Assembly (NCBI GenBank): GCA_963732155.1
Contig: CAVSYB010000015.1
Span: forward strand, 592,429 to 656,428
Source: Roseiarcus sp963732155
GTDB lineage: Bacteria > Pseudomonadota > Alphaproteobacteria > Rhizobiales > Beijerinckiaceae
DNA: 64,000 nt
Reading direction: 5' to 3'
Made by a program: the position numbers and the translations under genes. Below the pieces are notes generated by a model. It made no database searches. It saw nothing but the letters and a program-made list of their open reading frames with translations, and was not told where the DNA came from. Of this stretch, positions 46,375 to 55,326 are shown piece by piece (position 1 is the stretch's first letter; each line of letters begins with the position of its first letter).

Positions 46375-47094
46375 ATGCGGGCCATGGAGCCGACTGAATA
46401 TGAACTGATGGACTCGGTTGAGGAGCGGCTGTGGTGGTATCAGGCCCTTCACGCGCGACTGGTGGACGCTTTGTCCCAGGTGCGCGGAAGAGTGCTTGAC
46501 GCGGGATGCGGCACGGGCGGGTTCCTCAAAAGGCTGGCGCGCGAACGCCCCGATCTCCTGCTCGTCGGCTGCGACAGCGACATCCTGGCCGCAACGCGCG
46601 CGCGTCGCAAGGCGACGTCGGCGATCGCGGTCGGCTCGGTGAACGCGCTTCCGTTTCCGACGGGAGCGTTCGACGCCGTGGTCAGCGCCGACGTCTTATG
46701 CCACCAGGAGGTTCGGCCGGAAGCGGCCATCGCGGAGATGCGGCGGGTTCTCCGACCAGGAGGCATGTTGGTCGTCAACATGCCGGCTTTCATGTGGTTG
46801 CACTCGACGCATGATCGACACGTGCACAATGCGCGCCGGGTCACGGTGTCGCAATTGTCAAACTGGTTGCGAAGCGCCGGCTTTTCTCTGTTGCGGGTGC
46901 GCTACTGGAACAGTTTGCTTCTCCCGCTGATGATCGTGCAACGCAAACTGTTGTCCAAGCGTCCCGGAGCGGCTTCGGACGTCGCGCCGGTGCACCCGCT
47001 GCTCAACGCCGCTTTTCGCATGGTGACCCATTGGGAGCGTGACCTGTCCCTGCCGGCGGGCGGGTCTGTTATGGCGATGGCTGTCCGCTCGTGA
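46375..47094 (+). CDS. Class I SAM-dependent methyltransferase
   Basis: 239 residues from ATG 46375 (GTG 46369 is an alternative). It has the SAM site VLDAGCGTGGFLKRLA near residue 42, acidic loop VGCDSDILAATRARR near 65, AFDAVVSADVLCHQE near 98 and the post-motif MRRVLRPGGMLVVNMPAF near 120, the layout of Methyltransf_11. The C-terminal part has two hydrophobic stretches, so it may act at the membrane on a lipid or sugar-lipid. It overlaps the epimerase gene by 4 bp (GTGA). Confidence 0.85.
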   Translation: MRAMEPTEYELMDSVEERLWWYQALHARLVDALSQVRGRVLDAGCGTGGFLKRLARERPDLLLVGCDSDILAATRARRKATSAIAVGSVNALPFPTGAFDAVVSADVLCHQEVRPEAAIAEMRRVLRPGGMLVVNMPAFMWLHSTHDRHVHNARRVTVSQLSNWLRSAGFSLLRVRYWNSLLLPLMIVQRKLLSKRPGAASDVAPVHPLLNAAFRMVTHWERDLSLPAGGSVMAMAVRS

Positions 47095-48089
47095 CGATTG
47101 AGTCTGAGACGAAGGTTCGCGACCTCCGCGGCAAGCGCGTCCTGGTGACCGGCGGGGCGGGGTTCCTCGGCTCGAATCTGTGCATCGCGCTCGCCGGGCG
47201 CGGCGCGCGGGTGACGGCGGTCGACGCCTTCCTGTTCGGCGGCGGCGCCAATCTGGCCAATCTCGCCGATGCGGAAGTCAAACTCGTCACCGCCGATATC
47301 TGCCTGACCGACATGCGCGTTCTTTGCGAAGGCGTCGAGGTCATTTTCAATCTCGCCGCCCAGACCAGCCACATGGGAGGCCAGACCGACCCGCTGTCCG
47401 ACATCGCCGTCAACGCCGTCGCGCAGGTGCGGCTCATCGGAGCCGTGCGCGAAGTCGCGCCCGACGCCGTGGTGGTGCATGCCTCGACGCGCCAGCTCTA
47501 CGGACGGCCGCTGACGCTGCCGGTGAATGAAGCGCACCCCGTGGCTCCCGTCGACACCAACGGCGTGTCGAAGTTCGCCGGCGAGCAGTACTGGATGGTG
47601 GAGCATCGGGTGCATCGCCGCCGGGTGGTCGCGTTGCGGCTCACCAATTGCTTCGGGCCGCGCCTGCAAATCCGCGACGCGCGCCAGACCTTTCTCGCCC
47701 ACTGGTTTCGCCACGTTCTGCTGGGCACCCCGTTCGAAGTGTGGGGCGGCGATCAATTGCGCGATCTCACCTTTGTCGACGACGTCACCGAGGCGTTCAT
47801 TCTCGCGGCGACAACGCCCGAATGTTATGGAAAAGTGCTCAATATCGGCGGATCGCCGCCGATCTCGCTGCGCAATCTGGCCGACATGCTGGTGTCCGTC
47901 GGCGGCGCGCAGGCGCGCTACGTCGTGCGGGAGTTTCCCAAAGATCGCGCGCTGATCGACATCGGGAGCTATCACGCCGACGATACGCTGTTTCGACGCG
48001 CCACCGGCTGGGAGCCGCGCGTGAGCATTCCCGAAGGCCTGGCCCTGTCCCTCGACTGGTTCAGACCACGAATAGCCGATTATCTTTGA
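47091..48089 (+). CDS. NAD-dependent epimerase/dehydratase (extended SDR)
   Basis: 332 residues with GTG start. Nucleotide site VLVTGGAGFLGSNLCIALAG near residue 18 and the FNLAAQTSHMGGQTDPLSD region near 85 are typical of sugar-nucleotide epimerases and 4,6-dehydratases. The usual YxxxK catalytic pair reads NGVSK in PVDTNGVSKFAGEQ near 160: the Lys is present but the Tyr position is Asn. I recall an NG(I/V)xK subfamily, so this may be natural and not a defect. It lies in an operon with an aminotransferase, so it probably prepares a keto- or epimerised nucleotide sugar. Confidence 0.85.
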   Translation: MTIESETKVRDLRGKRVLVTGGAGFLGSNLCIALAGRGARVTAVDAFLFGGGANLANLADAEVKLVTADICLTDMRVLCEGVEVIFNLAAQTSHMGGQTDPLSDIAVNAVAQVRLIGAVREVAPDAVVVHASTRQLYGRPLTLPVNEAHPVAPVDTNGVSKFAGEQYWMVEHRVHRRRVVALRLTNCFGPRLQIRDARQTFLAHWFRHVLLGTPFEVWGGDQLRDLTFVDDVTEAFILAATTPECYGKVLNIGGSPPISLRNLADMLVSVGGAQARYVVREFPKDRALIDIGSYHADDTLFRRATGWEPRVSIPEGLALSLDWFRPRIADYL

Positions 48090-48096
48090 GGCCCGC

Positions 48097-49227
48097 GTGA
48101 GTTCGTCCCGCCCGATGATTCCCCAGGCCGATCCCGGCGCATCCTATCGCGCGCTGCGCGCGCAGATCGACGCGGCGGCGCTGGCGGCGCTCGCCTCCGG
48201 CTGGTACATCCTGGGAAAGGAAGGCGAGGCGTTCGAAAAGGAGTTCGCGGCCTGGTTGGGCGCGGCTTTCTCGGTCGGCTGCGCCAACGGCACCGACGCC
48301 CTCGTGCTGGCGCTTCGCGGCCTCGGCATCGGTCCCGGTGACGCGGTCGCCACCGTCCCGCATACCGCAGTGGCCACCGTCGCGGCGATCGAAATGGTCG
48401 GAGCGACGCCGCTGCTGGTCGACATCGACGCTCGCTCCTACACGATGGCGCCGTCCGACCTCGCGGAGACCCTCGCCGATCCCCCGGCCGGCCTGCCGCC
48501 GGTCCGGGCGGTCATTCCCGTCCATATCTATGGCATGGCCGCGGAGCTCGATCCGATCCTCGCGACGGCCAGGCGCCATGACGCGGCGGTGATCGAGGAC
48601 TGCGCCCAGGCGCATGGGGCGACTTACCGGGGGCGCCGGCTCGGCGGCTTCGGGCGGGCGGCGACGTTCAGCTTTTACCCGACCAAGAATCTTGGCGCTT
48701 TCGGCGACGCCGGGGCGGTCGCCACGGATGATGCGGGATTGGCCGAGCGCCTGCGTGCGTTGCGCCAATACGGCTGGCGCCGCAGAAACGTCTCCGACAT
48801 GGTCGGCGTGAACAGCCGTCTCGACGAGATTCAGGCGGCGATTCTGCGCGTGAAGTTGCCGCGCCTCGAGGCCAACAACCTGCGCCGCCGACAGATCGCC
48901 GACGCCTATGACGGCGCGCTCGCCGAGTCCGGTGTTTCGCCGCCGTGGCGACGGCCCGATTGCCAGCATGTCTTCCACCAATATGTCGTGAGCGTCGGCG
49001 ACCGCGACGCGGCGCAGCGCGCTCTGGCCGAGCAGGGCGTCAGCACGGCGATCCATTACCCGTTCCCCGTGCATCTGCAGCCGGCTTACGCGGGCCGGAT
49101 CCATGTCGCGAAATCCCGTTGCGTCGCCGCCGAGCTGGCCGCCCGTCAGGTTCTCAGTTTGCCGATGTATCCGGAGTTGTCGGATGCGCAAGTGGAGCAA
49201 GTATGCGCTGCGTTACGCAAGCTTTAG
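48097..49227 (+). CDS. DegT/DnrJ/EryC1/ArnB-family aminotransferase
   Basis: 376 residues with GTG start. PLP-binding features: SVGCANGTDALVLALRGLGI near residue 58, VIEDCAQAHGATYRGRRLGG near 166 and the Schiff-base lysine in FYPTKNLGAFGDAGAV near 192. It transfers an amino group to a keto sugar nucleotide. Following the epimerase by 7 bp and preceding an ArnC-like transferase, it probably makes the amino sugar carried by the lipid. Confidence 0.92.
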   Translation: MSSSRPMIPQADPGASYRALRAQIDAAALAALASGWYILGKEGEAFEKEFAAWLGAAFSVGCANGTDALVLALRGLGIGPGDAVATVPHTAVATVAAIEMVGATPLLVDIDARSYTMAPSDLAETLADPPAGLPPVRAVIPVHIYGMAAELDPILATARRHDAAVIEDCAQAHGATYRGRRLGGFGRAATFSFYPTKNLGAFGDAGAVATDDAGLAERLRALRQYGWRRRNVSDMVGVNSRLDEIQAAILRVKLPRLEANNLRRRQIADAYDGALAESGVSPPWRRPDCQHVFHQYVVSVGDRDAAQRALAEQGVSTAIHYPFPVHLQPAYAGRIHVAKSRCVAAELAARQVLSLPMYPELSDAQVEQVCAALRKL

Positions 49228-49263
49228 CCGCGTCCGCCCGAACAGACTCGTCAGGAGCGTGAC

Positions 49264-50223
49264 GTGACCGCAACGACGATCGGTTTGTCAATCGTGATTC
49301 CGGTCTATCGGGGCGCGGCGACAATTGGCGCGCTCGTGCAAGGCCTGACCCGGCTTTCGCCATATGGCGGCATCGAGATCGTCCTGGTGAACGACGGCAG
49401 TCCGGACGATTCCGACCGCGTCTGCGCCGACCTGGTTCGCAACGCCGCCGTGCCGATGCTCTACATCGAGCATGGACGCAATTTCGGCGAACATAACGCC
49501 GTCATGACCGGCCTGCGGCATGCCCGCGGCGATTACGTCATCACGATGGACGACGATCTGCAAAATCCGGTCGAGGAAGTCATCCGAATGTACGACCACG
49601 CCCGCCTTCACGGCTGGGACGTCGTCTACTCCCGCTATGCCGTGACGGCGCAAGCGGGCTGGCGCCGCTTCGGCAGCCGCTTTGCCAACCTGGTCGCCGA
49701 CAGGCTGCTCGACAAGCCGCGCGGGCTCTATCTTTCCTCTTTCCGCTGCATGTCGGCCTTCGTCGTGCGCGCGATTACGCGCTATTCGGGCCCCTACCCT
49801 TACGTCGATGGCCTGATCATGCAGTCGACTCAACGAATCGACAGCATCGAGGTCACGCACCTGCCCCGCGCGCATGGCCGCTCCAACTATACGATGCGGC
49901 GTCTCATCAGGCTCTGGTTGAACTTGGCCACCAGCTTTTCGCTGGCGCCGCTGCGCCTGGCGGTCTGGGCGGGGGCTCTCATGGCGATCGGCGGCGGCGT
50001 CGGCGCGGTCATCGTCATCGTCGAGGCCCTGACCTCGCGGGCGCTTCCTTCCGGATGGGCTTCGCTGATGACGGCGATGCTTCTGCTGTTCGGCATTCAG
50101 TCGATGATTCTCGGCGTTCTCGGCGAATATGTCGGGCGCACCTTCTTGTCCGTGGGCGCGAAGCCGCAGGCCACCGTGCGGCTGCTGCAGCGCAGCGACG
50201 ATATGATGACCGAAATGAAATGA
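49264..50223 (+). CDS. GT2 polyprenyl-phosphate glycosyltransferase (ArnC/DPM1-like)
   Basis: 319 residues with a GTG start at 49264. GT2 domain: LSIVIPVYRGAATIGALVQG near residue 6, VLVNDGSPDDS near 44, YVITMDDDLQNPVEEVIRMY near 90 (DXD-type) and HGRSNYTMRRLIRLWLN near 200. Two C-terminal membrane helices follow, as in ArnC and GtrB. These enzymes move a sugar from a nucleotide donor onto undecaprenyl phosphate on the cytoplasmic face. It overlaps the SMR gene by 4 bp. Confidence 0.92.
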   Translation: MTATTIGLSIVIPVYRGAATIGALVQGLTRLSPYGGIEIVLVNDGSPDDSDRVCADLVRNAAVPMLYIEHGRNFGEHNAVMTGLRHARGDYVITMDDDLQNPVEEVIRMYDHARLHGWDVVYSRYAVTAQAGWRRFGSRFANLVADRLLDKPRGLYLSSFRCMSAFVVRAITRYSGPYPYVDGLIMQSTQRIDSIEVTHLPRAHGRSNYTMRRLIRLWLNLATSFSLAPLRLAVWAGALMAIGGGVGAVIVIVEALTSRALPSGWASLMTAMLLLFGIQSMILGVLGEYVGRTFLSVGAKPQATVRLLQRSDDMMTEMK

Positions 50224-50555
50224 GAATGTCCTGGTTGGTCCTGTTCCTCGCGATAGCCATCAGCATGGTCGGACAGACGTTGCTCAAGGCCGCTGCGGGC
50301 TCGGACACTTTCATCAGCCAGCTCCTCGACTGGCGGACGCTATTGGGACTCTTCCTCTATGGTTCGGCGGCGCTGTTCTATATCATCGCTTTGCGAAACA
50401 TACCGATGTCCGTCGCGCTCCCCTTCACGGCGGTGTCCTACATCGCGGCGGCGCTGATCGGCCATTACGTGTTCGCCGAACCGCTCGGCGGCGCGCGCAT
50501 CGCGGCGATCACATTGATCGGCGGGGGCGTTGTTCTGTTGGCGATGTCGACGTGA
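50220..50555 (+). CDS. EamA/SMR-type small membrane protein (ArnE-like flippase candidate)
   Basis: 111 residues, four membrane helices, the length of ArnE and of EmrE. The first helix reads LVLFLAIAISMVGQTLLKAA; the position of the EmrE proton/drug glutamate (Glu14) is Ser. This is unlike drug pumps and consistent with a lipid-linked-sugar flippase such as ArnE/ArnF. It overlaps the ArnC-like gene (ATGAGA) and so belongs to the same module. Confidence 0.75.
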   Translation: MRMSWLVLFLAIAISMVGQTLLKAAAGSDTFISQLLDWRTLLGLFLYGSAALFYIIALRNIPMSVALPFTAVSYIAAALIGHYVFAEPLGGARIAAITLIGGGVVLLAMST

Positions 50556-50735
50556 CCGGGGCTCGCTGGGGGGCATTCCGCCGCGCCGTCGCTTCGGATC
50601 GGTCCGGATGCGGCCGGCAGCGATTGAAATGCGGTTCCCGCCCGGGATGGTCTCTTCGCGGCGAGGCGGCCAGGAGGCGCGCGGGATTTCCGACAGTCTC
50701 GAGGCGGCAATCGATGGCTATCCTTCCGAAATCGA

Positions 50736-52878
50736 ATGAAGCAGCCGGGTGCGAGAGCCGTGATTGAGGTTGCGCGGGCGATGACCCAAACAGAGACTCT
50801 CGCGAGGATCCAGGCGCGGCTCGACGCATGCGATTGGGCGGCGGCGGAGCCGCTGTGTCGTTCGGCGCTCGGCGTGTTTGGCAATGCGGCGCTGTTGCAC
50901 GCCATGCTGGGCTACGTCTGCCAGCAGACCGGGCGGGATGAAGAGGCGCTCGAACATTGCGCCGACGCTCTCGGCCGGGACAAAGCTTGCTGGCTGGCTT
51001 GCCGCGTTCAGACGCTTTCGCGTCTCGCGCTCGGCAGGCTGAAGGGGGCCGAGGAATCGGCGGAAGCCGAGTTGCGTCTGACGCCGCTCGATCCCGGCAG
51101 CTTTGCGCTGCGCGCGGAAGTCGCTGCGCGGATCGCCGGCCCCGCGGCGGCGATCGCCGCCTACGCCGCCGCTCCGGCGGCGTTGCGCGAAAAAGTGACG
51201 GCGGGGCGGCTCGAGGCGGCGATCCAGCGGGGCCTCTCGTTGGCCGCCGCGACGGATCTCTCCGCCATCCGATCCCGGTTGAACACCGGCGATCTCGCCG
51301 GCGCAGAGGCGCTGATCCGGCAGAGCCTGGAGCGCTTCCCCGAACTCGGGGAACTCTACGGCCTCCTTGCCTATTGTCTGCAGCAGCAGACGCGATTCGA
51401 AGAAGCAATTGCCGCCTCCGCCGCCGCAACCGATATGAGCCCCGACGATTGGCTGGCGCTTCTATCCCGCGGGCTGGCGGAGCGCGCCCTTGGCCGGCTG
51501 ACCGCGGCCCGCGCGGTGTTCGGTCACGCCGCTTTGCTGCATCCCTCGGACGATGGCGTCCGCCTCAATCTCGTGGAGACCACGTTGAGGACCCGCGGAT
51601 TCGAGGCGACCCGGTCGGTGATCGCGGCGATTCCTCCGGGAGCGCGGGGGGACAAGCTCTCCCGTTTGTGGCGCACCCTCCTGGTCGACCACGGCGAGAG
51701 GGAGGAGCGACCATCGGGCGAAACCGAGATTGTCGCACGGATCGAGCCGGCGCGCGGCTGGGCCGCTCGTCACGATATCCAGATCGTCGAAGCCGGCCCG
51801 GTCGAAGAAATTCCCTTCGCCGAGCCTCGGATCTGGGGCGGCCCGGAGCCCGAACCGCCCATCCTGATCCGGGGCTTCAGCCCCTATGTCGTCGAACTTC
51901 CAAACGCGACCATCGCCTCTCGCTCCAGCCTTGTCCTGACCAGGGACGATTGCCTGCTGAACGACGTCGGCGGGGACGCCGACTATGGCGCATTCGTCGA
52001 TTGGTCCTATGACAAGCGGGTGCTGGCCCAGAGCGGGCGGACCGTCATGATCGACAAGGCCGGATATGAGGTCGCTGAAATCGAAGGCGGAGCGATGCTC
52101 GCGGGGCTCGCAAGCGACGCCTTTGGTCATTGGGTCCCGGAATATCTGAGCCGCTTGCCGTGGCTGGAGCAGCATCCCGCGTTCCGCGAGCTGCCGATTA
52201 TCGTCGACGCCGAAATGCCGGCGCCGCATTTCGAATATCTCCAGCTTGTCTGCGACCGCCCATTGCTCCGGCTGCCGCCGAACACCGCGTTTCGATGCCG
52301 GCGCCTGCTTTATGCGCCGCCGCCCCTGTTCTTTCCGGTCGAACTGGTGGCCGGACATACCTCTGCCGCGGCAAGCGCAGCCCGCGCTTTCGCCATCGGC
52401 CCTGCGCATGCTTCGCGAACGGGCGTTGCGCCGTTTGCCGCCGCGCAGCCCGGACGCCATCGCAAAGCGGCGCGGACGCGGCCGTTGGTTTCTGGGACGG
52501 CGCAATCTTCGATGGCGTCGGCTGTTGAACGAGGAAGAGGTCGCCGCGTCGTTGGAGCCGCTCGGATTTGCGACAGTCTATCCCGAAGACTTGACCCTGG
52601 CGCAGCAAATCGCTCTCTTTCAGGATGCCGACTCTATCGTCGCGCCCAACGGCTCCTCTCTCTTCAATCTGATCTTCGCGCCGAGCCATGTTCCGACGGT
52701 CATCCTTTCTCAAGGCAGAACCTTCAATTGGGGAGGCTTTCAGGGGCCGATGGAGGCCCTCGGCTATCGACCTCTCTGGGTATGCGGCGCGAAGGATGCT
52801 TCGGTCGGGAAACATGCCGACTATTCCGTGGATCCCTCGTCGATCATCGAGGCTCTCGCGTCCTTGGGCGTGCGGTGA
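50736..52878 (+). pseudogene. TPR-GT61 glycosyltransferase, frameshifted
   Basis: The frame from ATG 50736 encodes TPR repeats (residues about 15-300) then a GT61/DUF563-like catalytic start (ASDAFGHWVPEYLSRLPWLE near residue 465, LPIIVDAEMPAPHFEYLQ near 487). Around 52356-52400 the coding potential leaves this frame. The frame one base later continues the family C-terminus (ALSPSALRMLRERALRRLPP, then DADSIVAPNGSSLFNLIFAP near 52630) and ends at 52878. The original frame instead runs on to 52958 without similarity. One extra base (or loss of two) would explain this. A sequencing error is possible. A repaired protein would be about 713 residues. Confidence 0.75.
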
Positions 52879-53190
52879 TCGTGACCGGCGATGAAAGCAG
52901 CGGAGAGGGGGACCGATCGGCCGATTCTTCGAGCGTCGCGACCTCGATGCCGGCCTGACGAATGAGAACGTCCCTGCGGTGCGGACCGAGCGGCGACGCT
53001 ATTCGACGTTCATGAACGCCCCCCGCGCTTTCGCGGCTCGCGAGGGTGTTTACTTTGACGAAAGTCTCGCCGCCCGCCTTCCCTGGCAAGGACATCGGCG
53101 ACGATCTGAACGCGGCGCCCCCTTCTCGGGCGCATTTCATGCGAGGTTAAAATTCCGACGACTTTCGTTATGCCGCCGAAGGAATAAACC
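52879..53190. other. Intergenic region before the NeuD-like gene
   Basis: 312 bases with no supportable gene. A ribosome site GAAGGA precedes the ATG at 53191. Composition changes from GC-rich to more AT-rich across this stretch. Confidence 0.35.
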
Positions 53191-53871
53191 ATGACGCTCT
53201 ATGGTATCGTTGGCGCGGGCGGTTTTGGTCGCGAAGTAATGCCTCTGGCTAGGCACTGGATGAGCACGCGGCACGGCGACGAAGGAGACTCCGAACTCGT
53301 TTTTATAGTGGAGAATAAGTATTCCATTCCGCAAAGGATCACCAACGGCCATCGCGTGCTCAGTATGGACGAGTTTCTCTCAGCGACGGCGACCGAACGT
53401 CGATTCAACATCGCCATTGGAAACTCCAAGGCGCGCGAGCGGATAGCAAGCTCGATTCCCGCAGATCTTGCTACGCCGTTTTCTATATTCGCGCCTAATT
53501 TTGTCTCTCTTGATGGGAATACAGTGGGCGAGGGCGCGATTATTTGCAACTTCGCACACATTACCTCGAACGCGAGGATCGGGCGGTTTTTCCACGGCAA
53601 TATCTATTCATATATAGCGCACGATTGTGTAATCGGTGATTTTGTGACATTCGCTCCGGGAGTGATGTGCAACGGCAACGTCGTTGTCGAAGACCATGCT
53701 TACATTGGAACCGGCGTGGTAATTAAGGACGGGACCGACAAGCCCATAGTCATCGGGCGCGGCGCGATTGTCGGTATGGGCGCGGTGGTGACCAAAAGCG
53801 TGCCGCCCGGCGCCACAGTAATCGGAAACCCGGCCAGGACCATGGATGAAATAAAGACAAGACAAACCTGA
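53191..53871 (+). CDS. NeuD/PglD-like sugar O/N-acetyltransferase
   Basis: 226 residues. An N-terminal nucleotide-sugar-binding Rossmann-like part (YGIVGAGGFGREVMPLAR) is followed by a left-handed beta-helix of hexapeptide repeats (ICNFAHITSNARIG near residue 115, HDCVIGDFVTFAPGVMCNG near 145, IVIGRGAIVGMGAVVTKSV near 180, ATVIGNPARTMDEI at the end). The catalytic His of the repeat region is in YSYIAHDCVIG. It acetylates an amino sugar or its hydroxyl, suitable for a surface glycan unit. Confidence 0.88.
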   Translation: MTLYGIVGAGGFGREVMPLARHWMSTRHGDEGDSELVFIVENKYSIPQRITNGHRVLSMDEFLSATATERRFNIAIGNSKARERIASSIPADLATPFSIFAPNFVSLDGNTVGEGAIICNFAHITSNARIGRFFHGNIYSYIAHDCVIGDFVTFAPGVMCNGNVVVEDHAYIGTGVVIKDGTDKPIVIGRGAIVGMGAVVTKSVPPGATVIGNPARTMDEIKTRQT

Positions 53872-54075
53872 TCTCGCCCGGCGGTGAAGCGCGCTCATAT
53901 CGTTACTCAGACATCGCGTGCAGGATGACGGACGCCACGCCGCCGCGACAATATTTTTGCGTCGAGCGACTTTCGTAAAGGGGCGCGACGTTGTATTCGC
54001 CACCGAAGCGGTTTGACGGCAGCCTGCAACGGCTACTCGCGTCGGAAAAATGCGTCAATAGTGAGGGTCGGTTTC

Positions 54076-54891
54076 ATGCCTTCGTCATCGCAATGCATGG
54101 TCTGCGACGGAGACGCAAGACCTTTTATTAGCAAAGATTTCAACGGATTGTTCGATTTGGGGCGTGTCGATTACTGGCGTTGCGACGTGTGCGGATTCGT
54201 GTATTCCAAAACACACTTTGAAATGAGCAGCTCTCGATGGTCCGATCTCAACGAACGGTATCACCGTTCATATCAGGGAACCAGCCAGAACGTCGACGAC
54301 CCCAAGTGGAAGTTCCGTTTGGCCGCACAGCGGGGGGTTATTGCGCAGCTAAACGCTGCGAAAGCGTTGCCCGCCGCTCGACCTTGGCTGGATTGGGGTG
54401 CGGGAGATGGCGACCTTTCGAGCCTGCTGAAGGAGAACGGTCTCAGCCTTCTCAACTATGATCGATACATGTCGGGCGAAGGATTTCTCCTCGAAGGCGA
54501 CCTTCGCCCCGAGTCTTTCGATTTCGTGATAACGACTTCTGTGTTCGAGCACGTGACCGATCGCGCCGTGCTCGATCACATCAGCGGTCTCGTATCTTCG
54601 TCCGGCGTTCTGGGATTACATACGTTGGTGCGGGAGACTATCCCGCGAGATCCTGGCTGGTTCTATTTCTTGCCTGTCCACGTTGCCTTCTACACCAATC
54701 GGAGCATGGAATTGCTGTTTCAACGGTGGGGCTATGCCTCCTCCTTGTATCACGTGCCGTCCCGCCTGTGGTTCTTCTTCCGCAATCCGGGCATTGATGT
54801 GGATAACTTGGCCGAGGCCAGGAATACGCTCGCCGGCGCCCCCGAGTTCTTCGCAAAAAAGGATTCCTTCGCCGACTATTGGAGAACCTAG
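54076..54891 (+). CDS. Class I methyltransferase with N-terminal zinc ribbon
   Basis: 271 residues from ATG 54076. Two Cys pairs at the N-terminus (CMVCDGDARP near residue 8 and CDVCGFVY near 34) form a probable zinc ribbon, as in SAM-dependent sugar or lipid methyltransferases of glycan loci (Methyltransf_23-type). The SAM site is degenerate but visible: PWLDWGAGDGDLSSLL near 105 and FDFVITTSVFEHVTDRAVLD near 150. It probably methylates a glycan or glycolipid. The substrate is unknown. Confidence 0.8.
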   Translation: MPSSSQCMVCDGDARPFISKDFNGLFDLGRVDYWRCDVCGFVYSKTHFEMSSSRWSDLNERYHRSYQGTSQNVDDPKWKFRLAAQRGVIAQLNAAKALPAARPWLDWGAGDGDLSSLLKENGLSLLNYDRYMSGEGFLLEGDLRPESFDFVITTSVFEHVTDRAVLDHISGLVSSSGVLGLHTLVRETIPRDPGWFYFLPVHVAFYTNRSMELLFQRWGYASSLYHVPSRLWFFFRNPGIDVDNLAEARNTLAGAPEFFAKKDSFADYWRT

Positions 54892-55326
54892 TGGTGAAAA
54901 TCAAACGGAAGAGTCCGACGCGACGTCAATCATTTCAATAGCTTGCGCAGGCTTTGAAGGGTCCGATGTGTTTGATTCTATCCACTAGTCCGGCTGATCG
55001 TTCCCGCGACGCCCGTGATCAGCGGGGGCCCGCCCATTCATGGGCGCCTGGCCGCCGACTTGCCCTTTCGATCCGCCGACCAGCCCTCTTGCGGGAGGGC
55101 TGCGGCGGACTTAAAAGCGCCCGGCCGCAAGTCTGAGCCCCGGTCGGCGTCACATGGCCTTCACGATGTTCCCCGGCGTCCTGGGTCCTTGCGCTGTCCG
55201 GGCCATCCTCTCCAGCCAAGGGGACAATGCTCGTCTCGGCTGTCGCTCGGGCTATTTCGCGGCAGGAAACGGGTCTCGACGCATATCGCGACGGTCTGAT
55301 GCGCCCCTGCATCCGGAAGGTTGAGC
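54892..55326. other. Intergenic region before the second GT39-like gene
   Basis: 435 bases without a supportable gene. A short hairpin lies at 55081-55102. A ribosome-binding GGAAGG precedes the next gene (TTG 55321 or ATG 55327). Confidence 0.35.
55081..55102. repeat. Short GC-rich hairpin
   Basis: CAGCCCTC and GAGGGCTG pair perfectly over 8 bp with a 6-base loop. No T-run follows on either strand, so it is not an obvious intrinsic terminator. It could be a remnant of an insertion or a structured leader. Confidence 0.35.

Noticed and set aside
52246..52958. Two separate genes instead of a frameshifted GT61
   Set aside because: Neither piece is complete alone. Joined, they give one continuous GT61-like protein, so a frameshift explains them better.
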